Source: an uncultured Collinsella sp.
Lineage (GTDB): Bacteria; Actinomycetota; Coriobacteriia; Coriobacteriales; Coriobacteriaceae
DNA length: 8,675 nt
Reading direction: 5' to 3'
NCBI GenBank assembly: GCA_900550595.1
Contig: URTB01000047.1
Location: 1 to 8,675, forward strand
The position numbers were made by a program, and so were the translations under genes. Below the pieces are notes generated by a model. That model did no database searches and had not been told where the DNA came from. It saw only the letters and a program-made list of their open reading frames with translations. The first letter of the stretch is position 1. Every line of letters begins with the position of its first letter. Shown here one piece after another: positions 1-6,551 of this stretch.

Positions 1-179
1 CCAAGGACAACGGTCACTTTACGTTTTCGACGCGCGACGACAAAGAGACGCTTCGCGCGGTCCGCAAGTACGTCGACGAGGATAAGCTCGTGCGTTCGCC
101 CGACTTTATCGATGTGACCGCCAAGGGCGCCAAGAGCATCCCCTCCGTCATCAAAGGCCTCTTCCACAGAGGCAACTAG
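1..179 (+). CDS. C-terminal end of an unrecognised protein (partial)
   Basis: An open frame enters from the left edge and is readable from base 3. It gives 58 residues and ends at TAG (177-179). The visible tail is soluble and highly charged, rich in Lys, Arg and Asp, and ends in FHRGN. It shows no membrane segment, signal or motif that I can assign to a family. Codons favour G or C at the third position, as in the kinase gene at the other end, so it is probably core genome rather than part of the defence cassette. The start and most of the protein are outside the window, so no function is offered. No terminator hairpin is obvious right after the stop; the 62-bp repeat array begins about 25 bases later. 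Confidence 0.75.
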   Translation, partial: KDNGHFTFSTRDDKETLRAVRKYVDEDKLVRSPDFIDVTAKGAKSIPSVIKGLFHRGN

Positions 180-203
180 GCGTTAAAGAGCGCTTCCCTC
201 AAA

Positions 204-404
204 GTGTGACCCAGTTTCCCATTGGGCTCGATCGGGAAAGTGCATCCCAGTTCGAGCGCCGATTCTGGGATGTAGTTTCCGGAACGGGGTCGTTTGGGAA
301 ACCGTATCCCGTTTCGAGCCGAAATTCTGGGACACAGTTTCCCAGCGAGGTCCCATTGGGAAAGTCTGACCCAGAATTTGCCTGGATAGTGGGACGCACT
401 TTCC
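204..404. repeat. 62-bp-period array of alternating inverted motifs
   Basis: A motif close to TGGGAYRYAGTTTCCC lies on the + strand at about 204-220, 266-280, 328-343 and 390-404. Its reverse complement lies between them at 234-249, 296-310 and 358-373. Both series repeat with a spacing of exactly 62 bases. The sequence between motifs is also partly kept: bases 246-270 and 308-332 match at 19 of 25 positions without gaps. Each unit can therefore fold as a hairpin, and the whole is a tandem array of just over three units. The three-frame overlap of short open frames here is a by-product of the repeat; I see no gene. Function is unknown: a protein-binding array, a REP/BIME-like element or a remnant of a mobile repeat are all possible. 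Confidence 0.85.
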
Positions 405-445
405 AGAGGACTGTTCCACCGCAACTTCGAAGAGTGGCTATACGC

Positions 446-475
446 TGCATTACAACGGTGTAAATCTGCTACACT
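446..475 (+). promoter_or_regulatory. Candidate promoter of the tRNA-Arg gene
   Basis: A TACACT hexamer at 470-475 lies 10 bases before the tRNA 5' end, where a -10 box for a short-leader tRNA transcript is expected. A weak -35 candidate (TGCATT, 446-451) lies 18 bases upstream of it. The assignment rests mostly on position relative to the tRNA. Confidence 0.4.
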
Positions 476-485
476 AGTACAACAT

Positions 486-561
486 GCCTCCGTAGCTCAG
501 GGGATAGAGCACCGCTCTCCTAAAGCGGGTGTCGACGGTTCGAATCCGCCCGGGGGCACCA
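486..561 (+). tRNA. tRNA-Arg (anticodon CCT)
   Basis: The 76-base sequence folds as a complete cloverleaf. The 7-bp acceptor stem is GCCTCCG with CGGGGGC and has one T-G pair. The D stem is GCTC/GAGC, and the anticodon stem CCGCT/AGCGG encloses the loop CTCCTAA, so the anticodon is CCT, which reads AGG. The T arm carries the standard TTCGAAT loop. The discriminator is A and the CCA end is encoded. The T stem (GACGG with CCGCC) has an A-C mismatch at its second pair. It is a single-gene transcript with its own terminator. tRNA genes of this class are common integration sites for islands, and a defence cassette follows directly. Confidence 0.95.
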
Positions 562-570
562 GGAAAATCG

Positions 571-605
571 CAGGTCAGACGGTGTAAATCGTCTGGCCTG
601 TTTTT
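571..605 (+). terminator. Rho-independent terminator of tRNA-Arg
   Basis: An 11-bp stem, CAGGTCAGACG (571-581) with CGTCTGGCCTG (590-600), has only one T-G pair, an 8-base loop and five T residues directly after it (601-605). It starts nine bases after the tRNA CCA end and would end the tRNA transcript. Confidence 0.9.
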
Positions 606-701
606 GTATGAATAGGGGCAAAACTCGATTGAGGGGTGAGCTAGGGATGAAAGTCTTTCTATGGTGAAATCATCTCAACTCCATATTTTGTCCTCGGGGC
701 C

Positions 702-771
702 GGTTTTCAACCCTTCCCACAGCCTACGGGCTGGATGTGGGGCCCTTCGGCTATGCAAAGCGTTGAAAACC
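702..771. ncRNA. Candidate structured RNA element with closing 10-bp stem
   Basis: GGTTTTCAAC (702-711) and GTTGAAAACC (762-771) form a perfect 10-bp closing stem. Inside it, CCCACA (716-721) can pair with TGTGGG (736-741). Within that, GCC (722-724) pairs with GGC (729-731) around a TACG tetraloop closed by C-G, an UNCG-type stable RNA loop. A third small hairpin, GCC-CTTC-GGC, follows at 742-751. A closing stem with two hairpins inside is a typical folded-RNA layout, and the tetraloop favours RNA over a mere DNA palindrome. No family is assigned, and the strand is uncertain because both strands fold. Confidence 0.45.
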
Positions 772-793
772 TAGGTTAACGTTGCTGTGAGAT

Positions 794-873
794 GGGCGAG
801 TTTCTAACAGTCCCCGGCGTCTCCGGATTTTACTCGGGACCCTCCGACACCGGGGACCGTTGAAGACTCGCCC
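794..873. repeat. Long inverted repeat (27-bp arms) upstream of the methyltransferase gene
   Basis: Arms 794-820 and 847-873 pair over 27 positions: 22 Watson-Crick pairs, two T-G pairs and three isolated mismatches, around a 26-base loop. It is too long and too GC-rich to be chance. There is no T tract, so a simple terminator is unlikely. It lies 69 bases before the methyltransferase start and may be part of its leader RNA or an operator. It could also be a remnant of inverted mobile-element ends. Confidence 0.7.
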
Positions 874-929
874 TTCCGTCCGCGGTACCACCCTTACCCC
901 TTAAAATTGTTCGAAAGAGATGACGACGC

Positions 930-936
930 AGGAGGT
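930..936 (+). promoter_or_regulatory. Strong ribosome binding site, fixes the methyltransferase start
   Basis: AGGAGGT lies five bases before ATG at 942. It is a near-complete match to the anti-Shine-Dalgarno sequence and decides this start over the alternatives upstream. Confidence 0.9.
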
Positions 937-941
937 CCGGT

Positions 942-3773
942 ATGCCTGCCAGCAAGAAAGAGGCAAAGGAGTTCGTCAAACGGTGGAAGAAGCGCCTCGG
1001 TGCCATCCCCGCAGGCTCCAACAACGAGCAGCAGGATACGCAGAAGTTCTGGGTCGACCTGCTCATCAACGTCCTGGGCATCCCGTCCAACACCATAGAC
1101 AGCTTCGTTGACTTCGAGCGGAAGGTGAGAGGCCGTCGCATCGACGTGTTCGTCTCCGACCACAACTTCCTCTGCGAGCAGAAGTCGTGGGGCATCGACC
1201 TCGACAAGCCCGAACCCAGGAACGGCGGCATGGAGACGCCGCTTCAGCAGGCCATGTGGTACGCGCGGCACCTGCCGTACTCTGAGCGCCCCCGCTGGGT
1301 GATGACGTGCAACTTCGGGACCTTCCGCCTCTACGACCTCGACAACGAGCGGCCCGAGGACACCGTGCAGGAGTTCTCCCTCGAAGAGCTCCAGGACAGC
1401 CTGTATCTCCTGTCCTTCCTGACCTCCAACGAGACGAGCCGCCTGCACAAGGAGCAGCAGCTCTCCATCGAGGCCGGGGCCTACGTCTCCAGGCTCTACG
1501 ATGCCCTCGCCAAGCAGTACCACCACATTGAGGAGAAGGACGAGCGCGCACAGGAGGAGCAGCGCTCGCTCAACGTGCTCATCACCCGAATCATCTTCCT
1601 GCTCTACGCCGAGGACGCCGACCTCCTGCAATCGCACCAGGCGTTCGGTAGGTACTGCGAGGGTGACCCTGCCAAGCTCCGCCGCAAGCTGGTGGACCTG
1701 TTCGAGGCGATCGACACGCCCCTGGACAAGCGGGACGAGTACATGGACGAGGACCTCGCGGCCTTCCCCTACGTGAACGGCGGTCTGTTCGCCGACTCCT
1801 CCATCATCGTCCCGCAGATGACCCCGGAGATCCTCGAAGCCATCACCGACGCGTCCCAGGACTTCGACTGGCGCGAGATCTCGGGCGTCATCTTCGGCGG
1901 CGTGTTCGAGGGCACGCTGAACCCCGAGACGCGCCATGCCGGGGGCATGCACTACACGAGCGTCGAGAATATCGAGCGCTGCCTCAGGCCGCTCTTCCTC
2001 GACGAGCTGTGGGATGAGCTGCACGAGGCCGAGGGCGAGAGGACGGCTGCCAAGCGCAAGCAGGCCCTGGCGAGGCTGCACGACAAGGTGGCCTCCATCA
2101 CCATCGGCGACCCGGCATGCGGCTCGGGCAACTTCCTTACCGAGGCGTACCGGCAGCTGCGCACCATCGAGAACCGAATCATCGAGGACGAGCTCAGCGA
2201 GGAGACCGGCAACGCGGGGCAGACGTCCCTCGTCATTGCGCAGGATAGCCCCGTCCGCGTTTCTCTCGATCAACTGTACGGCATCGAGATTAACGACTTC
2301 GCCGTCTCGGTCGCCAAGACCGCCCTTTGGATCACCGAGGAGCAGATGCTCCGAAAGACGCAGGAGATATACGTCGGTTATGACTTCGACTTCCTGCCGC
2401 TCAGGAGCCTCAGCAACCTCCATGAGGGCAACGCCCTCAAGACCGATTGGTCCGAGGTGTTCCCCGATGACCTTACGTACCTCGTGGGCAATCCGCCTTT
2501 CCTTGGGGCCCGCAACCAGTCCAAGGAGCAGAAGGCCGAACTCCTTGAGGTCTTCGACGGCGCGAAGAACGCGGGCAACATCGACTACTGCGGGGCCTGG
2601 TACATGAAGGCCGCGAGGTTCACGCAAGGGAAGCGCACGCGCTGCGCCCTGGTCTCGACCAACTCGATATGTCAGGGCGAGCAGGTCGCCAACCTCTGGA
2701 AACCCCTGCACGACCTGGGTATCCACATCGACTTCGCGCACAACACGTTTCGTTGGGACAACGAGGCTGCGGACAAGGCACACGTGTTCTGTGTCATCGT
2801 CGGGTTCTCGCGAGAGAACTGCGAGAAGAGACTGTATGTCCACGACACGCCCGATACGGCTGAAGTTAAGAAAGCCGCGAAGAGCATCAATGCATACCTT
2901 TCCGATGCTCCGGACGCATTTATTTGGAATCGGAATAAGCCTATTTGTGATGTTCCCAAAATCGGAATTGGAAACAAGCCCATTGACGGCGGCTTCTACC
3001 TGTTCGCCGATGAGGAGAAGACTGATTTCTTAAATAGAGAACCAGGAGCCAAGTCGTACTTTCACAGGTGGATTGGTTCCAGGGAATTCCTGCATGGTGA
3101 AAGCCGCTGGTGTCTCTATCTTGGAGACGCTACCTTTGCGGAGCTGAAGGAGCTTCCCCGCTGTCGTGAGCGCATCGAGGCTGTTCGCGAATATCGTTTG
3201 GCTAGTAAAAGCGTGCCAACTCGAAAGCTCGCAGACAGACCAGCTCATTTTCACGTTGAAAATATGCCGAAGGGGAACTCGATTGTGGTCCCCAAGGTAT
3301 CATCCGAGCGTAGGCGTTATATCCCTATGGGTTTCGTGGGTCCAGAGACGCTCTGCGGTGACCTGGTGTTCCTTATCCCTAACGCCTCCCTCTATCACTT
3401 TGGCATTCTCCAGTCGCAGTTCCATAACGCATGGATGCGGACGGTGGCGGGTCGTCTCAAATCCGACTATCGCTATTCAGGTGGCATCGTCTACAACAAC
3501 TTCGTCTGGCGCGAGCCCACGGTATCCCAACGCGAGGAAGTCGAGCGTTGCGCCCAAGCCGTGCTCGACGCTCGGGATGCCCAAGAAGGCGCGACGCTCG
3601 CGGACATGTACGATCCCAAGAACGAGACGTTCTTCCCCGAGCTGATGGCAGCGCACAAGGCGCTCGACGCCGCCGTCGAAGCCGCCTATGGCATCGACTT
3701 CGGTGGGGACGAGGAGAAGATAGTCGCCCATCTCTTCAACCTGTACGCCAAGAAGGTTGGTGATAGCGAATGA
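942..3773 (+). CDS. MmeI-like type IIL restriction endonuclease/adenine methyltransferase
   Basis: This 943-residue protein has the MmeI-family layout (MmeI itself is about 920 residues). In that family one polypeptide cuts DNA and methylates adenine on one strand of its site. The N-terminal nuclease domain shows a PD-(D/E)XK pattern, D68 then E79-Q80-K81, followed by a QQAMWYARHLP-type segment. A helical spacer spans roughly 180-370. The Rossmann methyltransferase has SAM-binding motif I, DPACGSGNF, at 390-398 and catalytic motif IV, NPPF, at 517-520, as in N6-adenine enzymes. A target-recognition region (about 640-810) and a C-terminal helical part follow. All key residues are present, so it is probably active. 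Bases of about 2860-3360, the recognition part, are clearly lower in GC than the rest. Its TGA stop overlaps the next start, so it heads an operon. A methylation-only role within a larger defence system is the main alternative. Confidence 0.9.
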   Translation: MPASKKEAKEFVKRWKKRLGAIPAGSNNEQQDTQKFWVDLLINVLGIPSNTIDSFVDFERKVRGRRIDVFVSDHNFLCEQKSWGIDLDKPEPRNGGMETPLQQAMWYARHLPYSERPRWVMTCNFGTFRLYDLDNERPEDTVQEFSLEELQDSLYLLSFLTSNETSRLHKEQQLSIEAGAYVSRLYDALAKQYHHIEEKDERAQEEQRSLNVLITRIIFLLYAEDADLLQSHQAFGRYCEGDPAKLRRKLVDLFEAIDTPLDKRDEYMDEDLAAFPYVNGGLFADSSIIVPQMTPEILEAITDASQDFDWREISGVIFGGVFEGTLNPETRHAGGMHYTSVENIERCLRPLFLDELWDELHEAEGERTAAKRKQALARLHDKVASITIGDPACGSGNFLTEAYRQLRTIENRIIEDELSEETGNAGQTSLVIAQDSPVRVSLDQLYGIEINDFAVSVAKTALWITEEQMLRKTQEIYVGYDFDFLPLRSLSNLHEGNALKTDWSEVFPDDLTYLVGNPPFLGARNQSKEQKAELLEVFDGAKNAGNIDYCGAWYMKAARFTQGKRTRCALVSTNSICQGEQVANLWKPLHDLGIHIDFAHNTFRWDNEAADKAHVFCVIVGFSRENCEKRLYVHDTPDTAEVKKAAKSINAYLSDAPDAFIWNRNKPICDVPKIGIGNKPIDGGFYLFADEEKTDFLNREPGAKSYFHRWIGSREFLHGESRWCLYLGDATFAELKELPRCRERIEAVREYRLASKSVPTRKLADRPAHFHVENMPKGNSIVVPKVSSERRRYIPMGFVGPETLCGDLVFLIPNASLYHFGILQSQFHNAWMRTVAGRLKSDYRYSGGIVYNNFVWREPTVSQREEVERCAQAVLDARDAQEGATLADMYDPKNETFFPELMAAHKALDAAVEAAYGIDFGGDEEKIVAHLFNLYAKKVGDSE

Positions 3774-4213
3774 TCCACCCCACGCGTTTCTCCTTGCCTG
3801 ACGAGGAATACCTGACCCTTCTTGGGGAGGCGGTATACGTATTCAACTCGAACGTCTCCTTCTTTGTGGAGAATCTTATGCATGCCGGGGCTCCCGATTG
3901 GTATGGGCTTACCGACATGATGACGGGGCAGCTCAAGGACGAAGGAAAGAAATGGCTTGTGAACGAAGAGGACGTAAGAATCCTGGAACTGCTCTGTGAC
4001 CTTGGAAATGAGAGGAACAGAATCATTCACAGTTTTCCGGTGACGCATGATGGGCGACAGGAGCTCCGAACGAAGGTTAAGGCTAAGGACGAAGAACGCC
4101 CAAACTATCAATATCAGATTGACCGTGAACTGCTCTGCTCCTTCATCGACAGAAATCAAGAATTGAGCGACGAGCTATACAAATGTAGAGATAGGAATAC
4201 CGCCAATGCCTAA
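3770..4213 (+). CDS. Putative HEPN-like small protein in the defence operon
   Basis: This 147-residue, probably all-helical protein matches no family I can name outright. It carries R82-N83-R84-I85-I86-H87, preceded by a helix (VRILELLCDLGNE). This fits the R-N-X3-H (R-X4-H) signature of HEPN domains, many of which are metal-independent ribonucleases in toxin-antitoxin, abortive-infection and CRISPR systems. The domain would be about 20-130, a usual HEPN length; there is no signal or membrane segment. Its ATG overlaps the methyltransferase stop by four bases (ATGA), and its stop overlaps the next gene by eight, so translation is likely coupled. The context suggests an effector, or a partner of the methyltransferase or DUF262 protein. 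Codons are less GC-rich than in most of the upstream gene. The HEPN call is inference from one motif and the predicted helices. Confidence 0.6.
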   Translation: MIHPTRFSLPDEEYLTLLGEAVYVFNSNVSFFVENLMHAGAPDWYGLTDMMTGQLKDEGKKWLVNEEDVRILELLCDLGNERNRIIHSFPVTHDGRQELRTKVKAKDEERPNYQYQIDRELLCSFIDRNQELSDELYKCRDRNTANA

Positions 4214-5975
4214 CTCCATCTATAACCCCATATCACTGGAGGTTGGTAACATCCTGAAGGACGTTCAGACGGGCAAGATTGGTCTGCCCGACCTGCAACG
4301 ACCCTTCGTGTGGGGCAACGAAAAGGTCCGAGACCTGCTTGATTCCATGCTCCGCGGATACCCTATTGGCTATGTGATGCTGTGAGACTCTCCGAACGAC
4401 AACGCGGGCAAGAGGTCTGCCATAGGCTCGAACCAAAAGGTGTATGCCGTCCCCAAGTCCCTTGTCATCGACGGACAGCAGAGACTCACTGCCCTTCTGA
4501 GCTCCCTGTACGGCGTGTCCGTGCGAGACAAGAACTTCAGGGAGCGTACGGTGAGAATCGCCTACGACCCCATTGCACGCTCATTCAAGAATGCTGACGC
4601 CTCGACCGAGAGGGATTCGCGCTATGTGCCGGACGTATCCGAGGCCTTCGCGGCGAACCACGACAACAAGCTGAGCGCCTATCGCAGGGCGTTCATCAAG
4701 CGCCTTAACGAGGCGAATGCCAAAAAGGGCGAACCCGAACTCGACGATGGTGGCGAGGATGCCGTCGAGAGTGGGCTCAACGCATTGCTCGGGCTTGAGC
4801 GTTATCTTCTGCCGACGCTGGAGATTTCCGAATCGGCTGACGAGGAGACCGTATCGGACATCTTTGTACGTGTGAACTCGCAAGGGCAGGCGCTTAAGCA
4901 GGATGACTTCATCATGACCCTGCTTTCGGTCTACGAACCTGCCATGAGGGAGCGCATAGAGGAGTTCTGCGCCATGAGCCATGCGCCCGCAAAGGGCACC
5001 TCGTACAACCCGCTCATGACCGTCTCGCCGACGCATATCATTCGCGCCACGGTGGGCGTGGGGTTCAAGAGGGGTCGCCTGCGTTATGCCTACCAGATTC
5101 TTCGCGGTCGAGATCTCAAGACAAAGGAAACGACGCCCGAGACGAGGGCCGAGAACTTTGCCACGTTCGGTCGCGCCCTCGATCTCGTGCTTGATCTGAA
5201 CAACTGGCACGCCTTCATCAACACGCTGGCGGAGGCGGGCTACGTCTGCTCCGACCAGGTGGGGTCGGGCAACGCGCTTATGTTCTGCTATGCGTTCTAC
5301 CTTATCGGGCGCTATGAGTTCGACATGGAGCCACTGGCTGTGCGCGGGCTCGTGCGGCGCTGGTATTTCGCCGCAGCCATAACGGGGCTCTATGTGGGGT
5401 CCTTCGAATCCGAGTTTGAGCAGCAGCTTAACGACGTCTCGCGCCTTGATACTGCCGACGAGTTCCAGGCGTACTTCGACCGTAGGCTTGCCGCCATCAT
5501 GACGGACGATTATTTCTCCATTTCGCTGCCCAGCTCCCTCGATGCAAACGAGGCGACGGGTCCGACCTGGTGGGGCTTCGTCGCGGCTCAGGTTGTGCTC
5601 GGTGCCAAGGCGCTGTTCAGCACGGCTCCGTTGTCCCAGCTCCTTCTTACGGGCTCATCGGGCTCAAAGAAGGCGTTGGACAAGCACCACCTGTTCCCGG
5701 ACAACTACCTTAAGTCCAAGGGCTACCTCTCGCAGCGGAGCAACCGAGGCAACTTTACCCTCGTGGACTACCAGAACAACATCTACATCTCGGATGATGC
5801 CCCGAATGAGTACGTTCGTAGGTATCGCGACGCGCTGGGAGAGGACGAGTATCGCCGTAACTGCGAGGAGCACGCCCTGCCCGTTGGGTTCGAGGACCTC
5901 GATTACGAGGAGTTCATCAGCAAGCGAAGGCAGCTTATGGGCGAGCTTGTGAAGAGGGCCTACGAGCGGCTTTAG
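4206..5975 (+). pseudogene. DUF262/DUF1524 (GmrSD-like) nuclease gene interrupted by in-frame TGA
   Basis: From ATG 4206 the frame is open to TAG 5973-5975, 589 codons, except for TGA at codon 60 (4383-4385). The frame resumes at once with clear homology, so this is a point change and not a frameshift. The N-terminal DUF262 domain has the LPDLQRPFVW motif (27-36) and, beyond the stop, VIDGQQRLTAL (87-97). A C-terminal DUF1524 HNH-like nuclease has DKHHLFP (H494, H495, P498) and the following Asn-rich part. Related proteins include GmrSD type IV enzymes, which use NTP to cut modified DNA. Relatives usually have Trp where the TGA sits (GYVML-W), suggesting TGG to TGA. Without readthrough only a 59-residue piece is made. 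A restart at GTG 4440 would lack the first conserved motif. It overlaps the HEPN-like gene by eight bases, and AGGA at 4193-4196 is a fair ribosome binding site. Probably inactive, unless TGA is misread. Confidence 0.85.
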
Positions 5976-6008
5976 GCTTGCGCTCTGAACCTGCGATTGG
6001 GGGCTGAA

Positions 6009-6239
6009 GTGGCGAAGGCGTTCATATCCTACGCATGGGAGAGCGAAGAACATCGTGCACGGGTAAAGGCGCTGGCAGACCGTCTGTTAGCCGATGGTAT
6101 CGAGGCAATTGTGGATCAATATGACCTTGAGCTCGGCGACAGGTTGCCTCAGTTCATGGAGCAGTCGGTCAGGTCGTCGGACTATGTCCTTATTGTCTGC
6201 ACCCCAGCATATAAGCAGAAGGCGGCGCCGAGCGCGTGA
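6009..6239 (+). pseudogene. Truncated SEFIR/TIR-domain protein
   Basis: The 76 residues starting at GTG 6009 (AKAFISYAWESEEH) match the beginning of bacterial SEFIR/TIR-like signalling proteins: FISYAW in strand A, a helix ending LLADGIEAIVDQYDL, then GDRLPQFMEQSV and VLIVCTPAYKQKA. Full SEFIR proteins normally continue with a GGVGYE-type segment and a second domain, for some 200-300 residues. Here the homology breaks off after KQKA and the frame stops within four codons. GTG 6009 is preferred over TTG 5997 because GGGGG (5999-6003) lies five bases before it and because family members start right at the FISY strand. The gene lies 33 bases after the DUF262 stop, so it was probably the fourth gene of the operon. 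SEFIR/TIR domains in bacteria act in abortive-infection defence; this remnant should not be functional. Confidence 0.8.
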
Positions 6240-6303
6240 AGAGGCCTCCCGGGCAGCCTATAGGAAGAACGTTGAGAACGTCGCCGGGACGATTGATTTC
6301 TAG
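6222..6303 (+). other. Possible 3' debris of another gene after a deletion junction
   Basis: Right where SEFIR similarity ends, a different frame reads a charged, helix-like tail (AREEASRAAYRKNVENVAG, ending at TAG 6301-6303). The look is of a real C-terminus rather than random sequence, which suggests that a deletion or recombination fused the SEFIR 5' part to the end of another gene. I do not recognise the source. Confidence 0.3.
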
Positions 6304-6551
6304 CTCGGTCGCTTGCGCGAGGGCGTAGCAATCGGCCTCGCGGCCGATGGATCCCGCTTATGGGCGGCCCCTGCGACGGGCGGCATCGCTCTCGTTGCGG
6401 CTCTCTGTAACGCTCCCATGGGTCGCATTTCGTCTAGCTCCGCTCGCGCCACCCTTCCCGTCGCCCGCATCATCAGGGCCGCATCGGTTAGAATCGTGTG
6501 TGCGACGTATCCCGTGCGCGGGCGGCCGAAGACTTGATCGGAGGTCCCCAA
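6304..6551. other. Non-coding stretch with no convincing gene
   Basis: Short open frames exist on both strands, but they have no motif, good ribosome binding site or plausible composition. The one clear structure is a perfect 7-bp hairpin, ATCGGCC-TCGC-GGCCGAT (6331-6348). TAGAAT at 6489-6494 could be a -10 box for the small gene that follows, but I see no good -35 partner. This is probably the right-hand border of the accessory insert. Confidence 0.5.

Larger units (their letters stand above)
606..941. other. Non-coding region between tRNA-Arg and the defence operon
   Basis: No convincing protein is encoded in these roughly 330 bases. What stands out is secondary structure: a small perfect GAAAG-T-CTTTC palindrome at 649-659, a multi-stem element at 702-771 and a long hairpin at 794-873. 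The region ends in the ribosome binding site of the methyltransferase gene. A promoter for the operon must lie here or overlap these elements, but I could not pick one with a good -35/-10 pair. Confidence 0.6.

Noticed and set aside
204..404. CRISPR array
   Set aside because: The repeats are short, imperfect and alternate in strand, and the spacers resemble one another. CRISPR repeats run in one direction with unrelated spacers.
702..873. Retron RNA or integron attC site
   Set aside because: There is no reverse transcriptase or integron integrase in the window, and the stem ends do not match the attC core (GTTRRRY).
894..2843. 649-codon open frame on the minus strand
   Set aside because: It lies wholly opposite the methyltransferase gene, which has clear motifs. 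Its Val/Leu/Glu/Gly-rich product is the usual result of reading GC-rich codons backwards, and it has no motif or ribosome binding site of note.
4383..4385. TGA as a selenocysteine codon or reassigned codon
   Set aside because: TGA is used as the normal stop of the methyltransferase gene at 3771-3773, relatives have Trp and not Cys here, and I see no clear hairpin directly downstream.
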